Counted from the stretch's first letter, positions 42,931 to 54,228 are shown. The stretch is 64,000 bases of DNA from Branchipolynoe longqiensis (GCA_030323885.1 CM059193.1:72887543-72951542), one strand, 5' to 3'. Notes: generated from the sequence alone by a model not told the origin. Made by a program: numbers and translations.

Positions 42931-43765
42931 CCCTTTTTGAATCCGACTGTCATACATGGTTGTGATCAGGATCGCATTGTAGTATCCATTTCTTAATCTT
43001 ACTTTTAGTGGAGTACCCCCTTGCAGATCTTAAACGATGACAATTGGAGCGACTCATTTGACATGAGTCACAGCTTGTGTCGGTGGAGGAATGGATCCTG
43101 GTGAATGATACCATTCAAATTTAGCTCACATTTTGTTTTCCTTTGCCACAACTTTCATCTTTGTGAACTTTTACCTTCATCGTGAGTAAGTGTCTTTTGA
43201 CATAGACCTACCGTACATGTCCCAATAGACGCGCACCGCGCGAGTGCAGACACATCAAAGAAGTTCAAGAATTTCATGGATTTGTTTTTGTTGTGCCTCA
43301 GAAATAAAGTGGAATTGTCTTATTTTATGTGCATTCAGTCTGAATATGATCGTACATTTGTGTGTGTTTTCAATCTTTAAATGAGGGTGTGCTTCTATTG
43401 GGTAGCGTGCTTCTATTGGGACATATATGGTATAATTGATTGTAAGCTTTTACATTCTGTTAAAAGCCTTGGTTGAATAATAATATGACTAAATAATGGT
43501 TGAATACTTCTTGTCATGAATATGGCCTTCGCTGCTGACATGGCAGATAACATCAATCAAACAATAAATCAATAAATCCCCACCCCCGAGCCTCATCTCA
43601 CAAGTAGCTTACAAGGTACCACCACTTGATTTTATGTTTCTTGACTTTCATAATGAGTTCCTTGGATGTTCCGATGGCTTGTTTGATCTTACCTCCAGCT
43701 TTCTTTCCACTTCTTACCGGCTCATCTTTAGTTGACATTTCTGTCGTCTGAGTATCTAATTCATA
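42931..43765. other. Intron 2, no gene seen
   Basis: tgggacatatatgg and gtgcttctattggg are short direct repeats near 43390-43435. An inverted ggccatattca-type repeat end with (AATC)n lies at 43515-43575. Confidence 0.4.
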
Positions 43766-44162
43766 CCCCAGTCACACGAGGCCTGCGTTCCCTTACAATC
43801 ATTTTGCGAGGTCCACACGTCCTCCTTACGACTCCCTTATGCACTGGCGCCATGAGATCGCTGACCATTTCAAAAAATTTGGACGCAAGGAGGTTGCAGC
43901 TGCTGCACTTTCAACCTCCTTGCGACCAGTTCGGTCGGCGCCATTAAAAAGTGGTTGGCGACCTGGTGCCGACCCCTTAGTTGGCGCCGTCCTGGTTGTG
44001 TCAACACATGCCATGCCGCGCTCACTGTGTCATCAGTGCCAGGGCACCGACCTGGCCCTGACCGCATTTTTGAATCAATGTATTCAGTGGGACACTGGGA
44101 GGTTGGCAACCTTTTGATCGTAAGGAGGTTGGTGGCCAACGCTGGCTCTCGTGTGACTGGGG
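43766..44162. mobile_element. Word-reiterating TIR element, 397 bp
   Basis: Ends CCCCAGTCACACGAG / CTCGTGTGACTGGGG, with TA on both sides. The arms repeat gcaaggaggttg and ttggcgccga words in both directions. Similar end to 49177-49839. Confidence 0.85.
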
Positions 44163-44397
44163 TATAAGATGTCGCAAATATCTGTACATTTAAGCTTGAT
44201 ATTACGTATAAAGTATCGCATTTCATCTCATTCTATCCCGCCCCATCTACCATTAATTACACCACAGCTGAGGGAAATCAGCTCCAAAACTTTACCGATA
44301 ACAAGAATTCCTTAGCAGACTGAATAAGTCAGAAAATGGTAGCATAACTTATTTAACTAGTCCTGTTCTGGGCATTAATGGGATAGGGCAAATAGCT

Positions 44398-44585
44398 GTG
44401 GAATGGTGTGTTGTTGTTTTAAGTTCTAGCAACATCCAATGTCATATCACGGGTCCCGACATGTGACAGTATGAACTAATGACGACTTTATAGTGCTGCC
44501 CCACTGGCAGACCAGGCTGTACCATCACCCACTATCCCATGCATTCACATTATCCTGATACTGTGCTAACCAGTCCTTGGCATGG
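44398..44585 (-). repeat. SINE-A, 3' half, diverged
   Basis: Minus orientation; agcaacatccaatgtcatat and the ccactggcagaccagg block are recognisable. Confidence 0.7.
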
Positions 44586-45860
44586 TTGATGGTGCCCCAC
44601 CATGATGCTATGAAGGGAACACATGTGTTTAAGGCAGTACTCCTTCACGGGTATGATTCACATGTATTAGATTTCAATCCATTTGTCCATGCTGCAATTC
44701 AGTATGGATTTAGAGGACTATCACTGCCAATGAGTAGTCTAGAGAGATCAATCTTGGGAATTACTGAGGTGCAGTTTGTAGGTCATATTGTAGAATCTAA
44801 TGCTCGGATCTGTGGCTGTGTATGTAGGCTATGAGGAAAACAATACAGACAAAGAGAAAGGAAGAGAGTAAAGTGTAAGGGAGAGAGTCCAGCCCTCTGG
44901 TTTATTGTTATATAATTACATGGGTTCATGGTAGAGTATCATACCATCTCCTTCCACCAATGGGAATCGAGCATTCCTGGTCCTACCAATAGGAATCCAA
45001 CATTCCTGGCCTCTATGGATACCAGTGGTATGCCCACCACCAGTAGCGCTGTATGGCCCCTTGGCCACAACCAACCTTGACCTTTTGAGTGTGGTGACCC
45101 TATCCCAGCAGAAGGGCTAGGCTCTGAGTGCAATCACACCCAGATCTATATATATATACCTGGTCACGTACATCGATCAGTAATAGAACATTAGCATTCC
45201 CCCCTTGTTGAATATCGGAATATTTACAAGATGATGAAGATTGTATCTGTTGCATTATTGTTGCTATTATGACAGGGGACAGTATCATTTGAATACTTTG
45301 TAATTGTTTCAGTGTCCATTTTAATACAGCTAATTAGAATTATATGAGGAGGTGGTGGAGATATGGAGATGTGGTGATAGACCTAACTGCCAGTGAATTG
45401 TAATCAGTTTGAAACAGTTCAGTAAGCCTGTTTAAATAATGTTCAGCTTGTTTAGCGTTCATTACAAGTTTAGCAATAGCCTTAAATATTCGTGTTTGTT
45501 ACTTTATTGGTGATTTTAGCGTATGGTTCCACTTACTCCAAGCTTAGGGTCAAGGTGCCCCACCTATGGGGAACCTTGAACCACGTTCTATTTATTTTAA
45601 ACATCAAAATATTGTCATAATGGGAAAATGCTAACCATGTGTATGTTGGTAGAATGTAGCCAGGTATCAAGACTTTCTTTTGGTAAACAAAAGAAGAACA
45701 CACTTTTGCTTGTTTGGGTGTCAGATCAAAAGTTCAAAAAAACCTGTTCATGGTGCCCCACTCTCCCTACTAGCAAGGTTCATAGCACATTGTTAAAGGT
45801 ATCCAAAAAGCTCTTTGGGCAATACCAGGATCTTCTACTGTCTTATGGTAGTGCTCACGG
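44586..45860. other. Intron 2, no gene seen
   Basis: Plus ORF 44577-44834 and ORF 45628-46032 show no recognisable domain or splice logic. Small direct repeats (ggaatc(g/c)a(g/a)cattcctgg) lie at 44966-45007. Confidence 0.4.
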
Positions 45861-45869
45861 GCATGTGAT

Positions 45870-45975
45870 TTCTCCGGTTTTAACCGGAATTCCGTTTTTT
45901 TTCTGGCCGCCGAAACCGGAATTCCGTTTTTTGGGGGTTAAATTCCGTTTTTTTTCTGGCTGCCGAAACACCTCT
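45870..45975 (+). repeat. Tandem repeat, ~38 bp (accggaattccgttttttt)
   Basis: Three imperfect units with ttccgttttttttctgg and ccgccgaaaccgg. Confidence 0.82.
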
Positions 45976-46133
45976 GAAATACACTATTTGCATCCCTCTC
46001 GCAACTCAGTGGGATGCCGTGTGTCCCCATGATAACCTAAAAAAGATTTAGTTTTTTTTCCCCTGCACCCACCCTGGCAAAGCTAGTAGTGTCCTTCCAA
46101 GAAGTATTCCTCAAAACCTAATTCATTCCCATA

Positions 46134-46390
46134 TGAGCCTGTCTCAAAAGGTGCTAACTCTTAGTTTTTTTGTCCATAGTAACGATTGACACAAAACAGC
46201 ACAGAAACCATTACACTGAAAACACAAGGACATTTGGTTCAAATCAATATGTATTCTATTGGGATTATGAAACACCATGTAAAAAACAAATCAGTTTATC
46301 CTGAGCAAATGCATAAGCAGATAGTGTGTTGATTGTTACTATGGACAAAGTTTTGTCCCATATTGCTTAGCACCTTTTGAGACAGTCTCA
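46134..46390. mobile_element. 257-bp TIR element, family M1
   Basis: Near-identical to 1166-1421 in the same orientation, TA on both sides. Confidence 0.9.
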
Positions 46391-46602
46391 TATACATTGG
46401 AGATAATGCCAAAGCACCTCTTGTGATATGCCCTTTAAATCTTTTAATATAAATACCATTCAGAATCACAACTGCAACTGTCCCACACATTAAGGTAACC
46501 CTAGAAACCTAACAACACACAAGGGCTTAGCATACAGGTAAGCATAAAATGTGATAGTCCAATGGTTGGCTCAATAGATTATCTTCCCACAATACTGTCA
46601 TA

Positions 46603-47041
46603 AAGGCCCTGTCACATTACGGCGTATGGCGGGAGCGTATTGAAAACCTACATAGGTCCTGCGCGTGCCGGCCTATGATGACATTTGGTGACCTTTCGGG
46701 TGGTTTTGAGCGTATGTGGAACCTACGAGGAGCGTATGAGGAGCGTATGGGAGCGTGCTGTGACATTTTTTGACAGTATGGGCCATACACCCTCATAGGT
46801 CAAGTTTTTTTGAGCATGCACAAACAAATTTGGACGGACGGATTTATGAAAGCGTATGGCGGCGTATGCCTCATACGCTTCACATAAGCCGGCATCTGGC
46901 GGTATGAGTAGCATATGCGTAGCGTATGCGTAGCGTATGCGTAGCGTATGAGTAGCGTATTCGGCGTATGCCGACGTATATGACGTAACGTGCCTACGCC
47001 GCCATACGCTCCCGCAAAAAACCCTAATGTGACAGCCCCTT
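46603..47041. mobile_element. Word-reiterating TIR element, 439 bp
   Basis: Left AAGGCCCTGTCACATTACGG, right ctaatgtgacagccccttt, flanked by TA. The arms are rows of agcgtatg. Shares the end motif CTGTCACA(C/T)TACG with 9158-9814. Confidence 0.85.
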
Positions 47042-47250
47042 TAGAAAGGTAATAGATGATTTTATACACAACATCCTGTTCACATATAAATTTAATACAG
47101 TTTGTCCCCTCTGTATTCTCCCCCTATTAGCAATGTTTTTTCCCCCGTTTTTTTCTCTTTGAGTAGATAAAACCTTTTTTTTCCGGGGTGGTTTTGTCCA
47201 TGTTTTTCCAGTTGTTTCCCACCTAGTGGAACAAAAACCGTCTATCCCTA

Positions 47251-47340
47251 GTATGTATGTATGTATGTATGTATGTATGTATGTATGTATGCCTGTATGT
47301 ATGTATGATTGTATGTATGATTGTATGTATGCTTGTATGT
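47251..47340 (+). repeat. (GTAT)n microsatellite
   Basis: Some 20 gtat units with a few substitutions, ending 80 bp before exon 3. Confidence 0.95.
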
Positions 47341-47423
47341 ATGTCTACATTTATCTATTTGTCTGTCATAGTGGGTTGCTGGGAATGTATAATTAATTTT
47401 CTTTTTTAAATTGTCTTCCTCAG

Positions 47424-47600
47424 GAACATCCTGGCCACGTTAACTTGTCCTGGTTGCTGAATTGTGTAGAGCAGCGAATCGAGCTGGATCGGGTCAAGTT
47501 TGACACCTTCCTTATCGATCTCATCCCAAACTTCCGCAACCTGCTAGGAACGCCGACCGATTTTGACAACCTCAGTTCTCTGAGCAAATTTGAACAAAAG
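47424..47600 (+). CDS. Adenylate-kinase-like protein, exon 3 (NMP-binding/core)
   Basis: Exactly 59 codons (residues 107-165), phase 0 at both ends; acceptor ending cctcag, donor gtatac. The segment VNLSWLLNCVEQRIELDRVK matches the helix before the core strand of adenylate kinases, and FDTFLIDLIPNFRNLLG corresponds to the family motif FLIDGYPR. The Gly-Tyr-Pro-Arg part, whose Arg contacts phosphate, is replaced by Leu-Ile-Pro-Asn. That loss argues for a degenerate (pseudo-enzyme) active site. A SINE with a G tract follows 40 bp into intron 3. Confidence 0.87.
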
Positions 47601-47636
47601 GTATACAAAAAAGAGAGAGTATTTATTGCTATTGTC

Positions 47637-47825
47637 ATGGGGGGGGGGGGGTGATGAAAATTGGAAATATTGCGCCTAGAGCGGGACTCGAACCCACATC
47701 TCTTTGCATTTCGGGTCAGTGTGCTAACTATTACACCACCTAGGCTCCATGATATCACCACACTACCCACGACTACCTGTCTATGCGGCTCCTTGTCTGA
47801 GAGGTCAGTGCAGACCACTACACTA
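47637..47825 (-). repeat. SINE-C, near full head
   Basis: Minus orientation. On the plus strand gggactcgaacccacatc and gtgtgctaactattacacca are the inverted B- and A-box blocks, preceded by a 13-base G run. It starts 36 bp into intron 3. Confidence 0.78.
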
Positions 47826-47829
47826 CTAT

Positions 47830-48558
47830 CGTCGTTAGAGACGGTTCGTCAAGATCATTTCTTCAGTCTGAATAATGTTCAGAAGGGGCGGCAGGAAGGG
47901 GTAAAAGCCATGATTATCACTTTTTATTGGTACTTTTTATGTTAGGATATGGGGAAGGGACAGCAGGTCAAACCCTAGATACAAGAATCCAGGGGCGCAC
48001 CCAGGGGGGTTTCCTGGTTGCCCGGAACCCCCCCCCCCCAAATTGAATTTATTAAAGAACACTAGATTTTAAGATTATGTGAAAAATTGCACCAAAATGT
48101 GGGTTGTTGCACCAGAAAACCATGTAAAATATTGCCCTAAAATGGGTGTATTTCCACCAACCCAAGTGAAAAAAATTACCCTAAAATAGGGGTAGTTTCG
48201 ATCCATATTTGGGACACCCCTAGCCAATTCCTGGGTGCCCCCCTGGATTCACCCTGTACTTGCAATAGGGGTGTCTGACAATGTTGTCTAAATACGGGTG
48301 AAAGTTGCCATAGTAGGAAACAGGAAGTGGAATTCCTGTTTCCTGTACCCAATGGCTACGTATGTTATATCGGCACAGAGTTGATGAAATGGGAGAGAAT
48401 GCAAAAAGACAAGACGCCGACCAGAGAATGCTGTCGATTTCACTATTAAAGTCCATTAATCTTCATCATAGTACATGGTTTATTATATTTTTCAAATCAA
48501 AAGTAGCGGGTTAATATTAAGATATATGTGAAGAATATATTTTTGCTTCTCAAATTAA
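47830..48558. other. Intron 3, no gene seen
   Basis: A C run at 48030-48039 and short g/c-rich inverted words (ggtgcccccctgg near 48233). Otherwise nothing. Confidence 0.4.
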
Positions 48559-48909
48559 AGTTGCATAGTCTGATGGTTTTGAATTTCTGTATTATTTCTG
48601 AGATACATATATTAGATCGATCACTAGTATAGATCATTACATTAGTTCAAAGTTATTTTAATTTTAAATGGTAAACTTTTGAGATATTTTGAGTGCAAAC
48701 ATGGAAAATTAGTTTTGGCAAGCTTGCCAAAAACTCTGACACCATAGACTTCTCTGCAGTAACAGGTTCTGTTAAATTGACTCAGTATTGCCTTCTACGC
48801 AGAAACAAATTCTTAATAAGTGCATCAGTATCTAAGTTAGATATGTAAAATCAAATATAGATAATTGGTTTGATTTTGAAAATTTGATATTTCATCGGAC
48901 TATGCAGCT
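48559..48909. mobile_element. TTAA-family TIR element, 351 bp
   Basis: AGTTGCATAGTCTGATGG to CATCGGACTATGCAGCTT, ttaa on both sides, full family interior. Confidence 0.92.
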
Positions 48910-48939
48910 TTAAGAATGTGTCTGCTCATTTCATTTACC

Positions 48940-49015
48940 CAGCCTTTCGCCATTTTATCTAATGGGTTGTTCTTCACCCCAACTGCAAGTACGGGGTCAA
49001 TCTTTTATCTAGTCA
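48940..49015. mobile_element. TIR end related to the 8015-8358 element
   Basis: gtacggggtcaatcttttat followed by ctag matches the right end of 8015-8358 (tgggtgaatcttttatctag). The other end is not found. Confidence 0.5.
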
Positions 49016-49176
49016 AAATCTATTCCTATTGTTAGTGTTGTAAAATGCGATTGACATTCATCAGATTTGAAAGATCTCCCCCGCAGACTTTTGATAATTG
49101 CCACTTACTTATCACAAAATGCCCAGAATAAATATATGGTCAGTCAGAAACCGGCTCAAAGATGTAGCGAGGTTTA

Positions 49177-49839
49177 AGCCCCAGTCACACATACCCGGAT
49201 CAGGGGCCGGACGAGCCCCGGACTGCTATCCGGGGCGATCCGTGGGTCATCCCTGGCGACCCCCCCCCCCCTGATCCGGCCTGATCCATGGCTCGTCCGG
49301 CGGCGTCTGGGCTCAGCCCGGGATGTTTTAAAATGTTTAAAACATCCGGCACGGTTCGGGGGATTTTGCGATCCGGGCTCAATCTGGCATGATCCGGGGG
49401 ATGGTCTGGGGGTGGTCCGGGAAATTCCGGGGCTGTCCGGGGGTGATCTGGGGTCATTTTGAGCCACGGTTTGACCCGGACCATCCCCGGACTATCCAGG
49501 ACTACCCCCGGCCTAGCCACGGACCAGTCTGGGGGTGATTCGGGATAGTCCGGGGGTGGTCCGGCCTTGCCCGGGTTAGTCAAGGGGCCGGTCTGGCCCA
49601 GTCCGGGCTCATCCGGGGCTGTTCCGGGGGCGGTTCGGGGGTGGTCCGGGCCGGTCCAGGGCGGTCCGGCCTTTGGTCCAGGGCTCGTCCGGGGCTCGTC
49701 CGGGAAGGTGTGACTGCGAGGCAAAAATCGACGAAAACAGTGATTTTATCCGTGGCGGTCCGGGACAGTCCGGGCCATTGGTCCGTGGGTGGTCTGGCTC
49801 AAAATCTGGGGCTCGTCCGGCTATGTGTGACTGGGGCAT
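49177..49839. mobile_element. Word-reiterating TIR element, 663 bp, next to exon 4
   Basis: Left AGCCCCAGTCACACATA, right TATGTGTGACTGGGGCAT, TA on both sides. Both arms are dozens of degenerate gtccgggg/ccccggac words with a tgttttaaaatgtttaaaac palindrome near the middle. The long Pro/Asp/Arg-rich minus ORFs are artefacts of this composition. Confidence 0.88.
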
Positions 49840-49929
49840 TAGGACAGCCTTCTGACAGTAACCTCCAGGCTTTAATATTCCTCCCACTTATCGTGTTTTT
49901 GTTTGTTTGTTTTTGTTTCCAATTTTCAG

Positions 49930-50073
49930 TATCCTACATCATTTGGATTGAATCTAGCGATCCCGACTAACAAGGTGGTGCGCTCAGCGTACAACCTCCC
50001 CACGCAAGAAGGCGAATCCCGGATGAAGGAGACCGGAGGTCAGGGCGATGAAGCTGACGTCAGTCGGATGCAC
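49930..50073 (+). CDS. Adenylate-kinase-like protein, exon 4 (LID region)
   Basis: 48 codons (residues 166-213), phase 0 in and out; acceptor ending tttcag, donor gtaagg. It starts YPTSFGLNLAIPTNKVV, equivalent to the kinase strand usually written QPTLLLYVDA followed by the helix into the LID. The end, GGQGDEADVSRMH, aligns with the short LID motif usually SGRVDDNEETIKK; the LID Arg is replaced by Gln while one acidic residue remains. A 663-bp TIR element ends only 90 bp upstream, so the branch point and polypyrimidine tract sit between element and exon. Confidence 0.85.
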
Positions 50074-50880
50074 GTAAGGTGGCGCCACCTGGGAGATTTG
50101 GAGTAAATTACAGCACTGTTACCTGGTGGCTTGTGGACACAATTAGTCACGACACTTTGCTTTCAGAACAGGCCTTATATTCAAACTAACTTTGAATGAT
50201 CAGAACATGAATCAAATCGCTCCAATCCTTCAAAAGTACGATCACCATTTGTTTGTTTGTTCCCATTTTTTGTTGCTTTATCGAGAAAGGTTTAATGAAG
50301 AGTATAGTGAAATACACCTAAGAATTCAAATAATTTAATCTCCTTTTTCGTGCATTTAGGAATATCCTCTTAATTTGTATGTAACCTCATAATGTCATGA
50401 GAGAACAAAATCACACACTCACCACCATTACTATGGACCTGCGATATCCCACACTGACCACCAGTTTTTGGTTTACACACTTTAGAAGGTCATATGCACA
50501 CCTTAGAGGTCATACACACCTCAGAGGTCATATGCGGCACGACTTATAATTAGTGTTGTCCTTTTCACTTTAGCATGCAATCATAGATGTTTTGGGGAGT
50601 TTTCAGTCGCGTTGGTGCGCTGAAGGCTGCAAATCTGCAGCACTGAATGGGCACCCCTGAAAGCGGTCCCATGTGGTCGGGAGTTGGCTTCCGATGGATA
50701 GTGATCAGAGGAATTGTGGGGGTGGGGGGTGGAAGGAAGGAAAAAGGCAGCCTAAGAGCCCAACCACAGTCCTCTGAGAGGGCCGGGGGAGGCTGGGTGG
50801 TTGGTGTAGTTGTATGCCCCAGTAAGACCCTAGGGAGCATTGAAGCATATTTTAGATACATCTTTAGGGGGGTAGATTAA
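50074..50880. other. Intron 4, no gene seen
   Basis: cacaccttagaggtcatac-type short direct repeats at 50485-50530. ORFs at 50565-50880 lack motifs. Confidence 0.4.
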
Positions 50881-51225
50881 AGTTGCATAGTCCGATGGGT
50901 TTGAATTTCTACCATTTTTCTGAGATAAATATATTTAATTGGTTGTTATAACCTACCTTACTTTAGTTTGAAGTAACTTTCATTTTGAATGGCTAACTTT
51001 TGAGATATTTGAAGTGCAAACATCCTAAATTGATTTTGGCAAGCATGCCAAAACTCTCACCATAGGCTTATGCAGTAACAGGTTCTGTTAAATTGACCCA
51101 GTATTCCCTTCTATGTGGCAACAAATGTTTAATAAGTGCACCAATATCTAAGTTAGATATGTAGAATAAAATCTAGGTGAATGTTTTTGTTTAGAAAATG
51201 TTATGCTTCATCGGACTATGCAGCT
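50881..51225. mobile_element. TTAA-family TIR element, 345 bp
   Basis: agttgcatagtccgatggg to catcggactatgcagctt, ttaa on both sides. Moderately diverged interior. Confidence 0.9.
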
Positions 51226-51279
51226 TTAAATGCGTGTAGTATTGCTAATATGAGGGAACAAGAGCTATTTGACTCGCTA

Positions 51280-51318
51280 CCCTCCGCTCTAACTCATTTG
51301 GCCATCCCGTCTGTGTCT
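51280..51318 (-). repeat. SINE-A head scrap
   Basis: ctctaactcatttggccatc followed by ccgtctg is the inverted tRNA-like head only. Confidence 0.55.
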
Positions 51319-51324
51319 TGAGCT

Positions 51325-51560
51325 TCACTTGCCCCGTTTCAATGCCTTGACAAATTTTGAATTTAACCTATTTTGGGTAATTAGTCTTGAAAAGCTTTGA
51401 AATCCATTAAACTGTCCCCACTGATCTAAATTAGTCTGAAATCGCCATTCGCCATTGTTGTTTTTTCCTCCTGAAATCCAAATGAAAATAGTCGTGAATT
51501 CCTATCATAAAAAGCCTTGAAAAGACTTGAAATAGCCTTGAATTCCATATCTTCACATGT
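51325..51560. repeat. Interspersed repeat R1
   Basis: Second copy of the repeat at 40685-40885, in the same orientation, ending 40 bp before exon 5. Confidence 0.65.
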
Positions 51561-51602
51561 GTACGGACCCTGGAGTTGACTTCATGTTGGGATCTCTTCT
51601 AG

Positions 51603-51792
51603 AAACGCGCGGCGATCTACGAGCAGTGTGCGGCGCCCTTCATCAACTACATGGACACCTCGCAGCGGCTTGTAACTGTCGACGTCCAGTGTGGCATCGC
51701 TGACTTCATTTGGCACCAGGTCCATGACGTCATGATGGATCTTGGTTTCCATCCAACTATTGCTGTCAACACTGTTGTTGTCTTAGGGTATA
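51603..51792 (+). CDS. Adenylate-kinase-like protein, exon 5 (C-terminal part of kinase fold)
   Basis: 63 codons plus one base (residues 214-276, split 277); acceptor ending ttctag. The donor gtgagt is used after TATA; an upstream gtatag would break the frame with exon 6. KRAAIYEQCAAPFINYMDTS matches the final helices of adenylate kinase (family form KRLETYYKATEPVIAFY), and VTVDVQCGIADFIWHQVHDV matches the closing strand and helix (family V-x-AEGSVD-x-VF-x-QV). The Arg of KRA, a family catalytic position, is retained. The kinase-like fold therefore ends near residue 262. Confidence 0.87.
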
Positions 51793-51799
51793 GTGAGTA

Positions 51800-52035
51800 G
51801 CTTTACATCAATCAATCAATCAATAGGATACAGCTATAATAGGCCTTAGACCTGTTAGCCGCTCTTAATTAATAGAAATGGAGACAGTTCTTCAGATGTT
51901 GTGGATCGTAGCAACTGTCACTGGCTCCAAGATATATGTAATGCTTGACCAGTATGCATCCAGTCGGGACTTGAAACAGTTCACCGACTCTGCTGCTATG
52001 ACACTCTCCGGCAGGTCATTCCACAAGTTAATTAC
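51800..52035 (-). pseudogene. LINE ORF2 3' end with (AATC)n tail
   Basis: The minus strand reads LWNDLPESVIAAESVNCFKS then RLDAYWSS, the LINE C-terminal signature. A ~90-bp 3' UTR follows, ending in tattgattgattgattga. The tail matches 23462-23582. It starts 8 bp after the exon 5 donor region. Confidence 0.82.
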
Positions 52036-52655
52036 AGGTCTGCAATCCCTTATTTGAAATTTCTAATTAAAAAAAACCAAGGAAATCTGAAAAACTCTGG
52101 AAGTCAATTATTTTGTGTGTATGTGGCATATAAATGCTATTTACCCTCTTTATTTATACCACTTAGTGCGAATATTCATGTGGTAGATATTAAGGTGTTT
52201 GATTATGGTTCGTTTGAAGCTGTATATATATGCTTATGTTTTAATAAATTGCTTTATTGAAAATCAAATTTACTAGAGGATTTATTGTGCATAATTATCC
52301 CAATATTTCAATTATCAGCATATTACCATATAAGTAAACTACAATAGAATATGTAGTCTTTATTTAACCCACTAATAGACTTCATCTATTAAGTGGGTTA
52401 AATAACTTATTAAGTGGGTTAAATAAATACAGTAATCAAATACTGTATTTGATTACTGTATTTATTTTTAAATCCCCCAACAAATTTGAATTCCGAAACA
52501 CAACTGGTCCCAAGAATTTCAGATAAGGAACTGTGTTAACCTATACTGGATTGTAGTGCAAGGCCAGGATTCTCCATATGGATTCTCCAACTCGAGATAG
52601 AAGTTGGGGAAGCACTACCTGCTTATGCCTGCCCACATTGTCATAATTTATGCTA
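52036..52655. other. Intron 5, AT-rich, small palindromes
   Basis: attaagtgggttaaataa occurs twice (about 52388, 52408), and atactgtatttgattactgt with its inverse gives a local hairpin at 52428-52465. No gene. Confidence 0.5.
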
Positions 52656-52847
52656 CAGTAAGACTTCCCTAAATCCATCGACCATTGGGCCGAATTTAAA
52701 TGGTCCATTTGGGGAGGTGGTCAGTTTAGGGAGTTTTTCATTTCGTTACAATGGTGTTGTATGGGTGATCGTTTTGGACTCAAATAAAGCGATCGATATA
52801 GGGGAGTGGTCGATCCTTGGAGGTGGTCCGTTCGAGAGGTTTTACTG
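52656..52847. mobile_element. Pogo/Tigger-like TIR element, 192 bp
   Basis: CAGTAAGACTTCCCTAAATC and the right end ggtccgttcgagaggttttactg-type (last 13: gaggttttactg), TA on both sides. Arms carry tcgaccattgg/gtggtcgatcc words. CAGT ends with TA duplication fit the pogo/Tigger group. Confidence 0.78.
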
Positions 52848-52849
52848 TA

Positions 52850-53580
52850 GTTTTATTTTCAATATTCCATTTTAAACAATTTTACTTTCATGCAATGCCT
52901 TCAGAATATAGTTGCGTAATTTTCTGGAATGGTCAAAGAAGCTATCAATGATAACTTCTTTCCTGAATTGGTTTATTTATTGTTGTGTCTGTATCGATCT
53001 GTCTGAGCTGGTATTTTTGTACTTAATCAATTCAATCAATTCAATTCTTTTATTTTAACTCTCTGCAAGGTATGTTTACAATAAATTGAGGTGATACAAT
53101 AAATGCACACAAATTCCTTACAGACAGAAAGGATCCCAGAAAAGCGATGCTTATCTAGCTGGTCTCCATAATCAATAGAAGCATATATTTGGGTACTTCA
53201 AAAAAGGAACAAGTTGTGTATGGTTACCGTAAACCATTCCTTATTAAGACAATTATACAAAATACTTATGGAATTTATAATAGAAGCTATGAACAACAAC
53301 AATCCTAATTTCTAAGTAAATCCTTATGGTGGATACATAATAAATATCTATCAAAACATGACCATGTAAATTGGTTTTCGGTAAAATAACGGATATGTTA
53401 ATATATTGCTAAAACCATGTATCAGATTATATATTGTCAAAAGGATTAGAATTCGCTCTTTTTTATTTCACTTCATAGATTTAATATGGCAATCATACAT
53501 GAATAACATACAGAAATCACACTGTAGAATGTAGCTTAATGAATGGTGGAAGTTATAACAGTACTTCTATGACAGAGGAC
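52850..53580. other. Intron 5, AT-rich, no feature
   Basis: Only attcaatcaattcaattc near 53035 stands out. Confidence 0.4.
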
Positions 53581-53584
53581 TTCT

Positions 53585-53930
53585 TAGGCGTGGGACGTAG
53601 CTCAGGCGGTAGCGTGTCCACCTGTGAAGGTGTCAGCCATCCTATCGATTCTGCTCAGTGGACCCATTTGCAGTTTGGGCTATTTTCCATTCCATCCAGT
53701 GATTCACAACTGGTTCATCAAAGGCTGTGGTATGTGCTGCCCTGTCTGTGGGAAAGTGCATAGTAAAGACCCCTTTTTGCTTATCGGAAGGAATAGCCTA
53801 TGTGGCAGCAGCAGGTTTCTTCCAAGGAAATATGTCAGAATGACCATATGTTTGACGTCCAATAGCCGATGATACGAAAATCAATGTTCTCTAGAGGCAT
53901 CGTTAAATAAAACAAGCATTACTCTTTTTT
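53585..53930 (+). repeat. SINE-B, full length
   Basis: Head gtgggacgtagctcaggcgg, the conserved body including gacgtccaatagccgatgat, and end catcgttaaataaaacaagc. It sits 80 bp upstream of exon 6. Confidence 0.92.
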
Positions 53931-54012
53931 TTTAGAACCTATTTGTCCCCCAGCTATCAACAAAGACCCTGCAAGCCAAGTTTAAATTAAATTATCACTT
54001 ACATCATTTCAG

Positions 54013-54218
54013 CTGACAATGAAATTGAGGAAATCAACATCAAGAAGTACTTTATGAAGAGGACTCATTTGCGGTCACTGGTCCCTGACCCGGAGGTCGG
54101 GCCAAAAGCCCTGCTTATTGAGTTACGCAAGCATATTGATGAAATGTCCGGAGAAACTGACGCCTTTGTCATTAGCCTCGAAGGCACGGCACTTGCTGGG
54201 ATTACAAAGCTTCAACTG
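54013..54218 (+). CDS. Adenylate-kinase-like protein, exon 6 (unassigned C-terminal region)
   Basis: Two bases complete Thr277, then 68 codons (residues 278-345). The acceptor ends tttcag and the donor is gtgaga. The translation includes EIEEINIKKYFMKRTHLRSL and FVISLEGTALAGITKLQL. I recognise no family. The charged helix followed by hydrophobic strands suggests a separate folded module after the kinase-like domain. The coding frame is clean and both splice sites are good, and the exon bridges exons 5 and 7 without a phase conflict. A 48-bp minisatellite begins about 10 bases past the donor. Confidence 0.82.
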
Positions 54219-54228
54219 GTGAGAGAGA

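Noticed and set aside
44577..44834. 85-codon plus ORF as a candidate gene in intron 2
   Set aside because: No domain, no coding-like composition, and overlap with a SINE-A end.
49174..49839. Pro/Asp/Arg-rich minus-strand ORFs of 92-174 codons
   Set aside because: Explained by the reiterated gtccgggg word of a TA-flanked TIR element, open on both strands.
51781..51792. Alternative donor gtatag at 51788 for exon 5
   Set aside because: Using it would leave the wrong phase for exon 6; gtgagt at 51793 keeps the frame.
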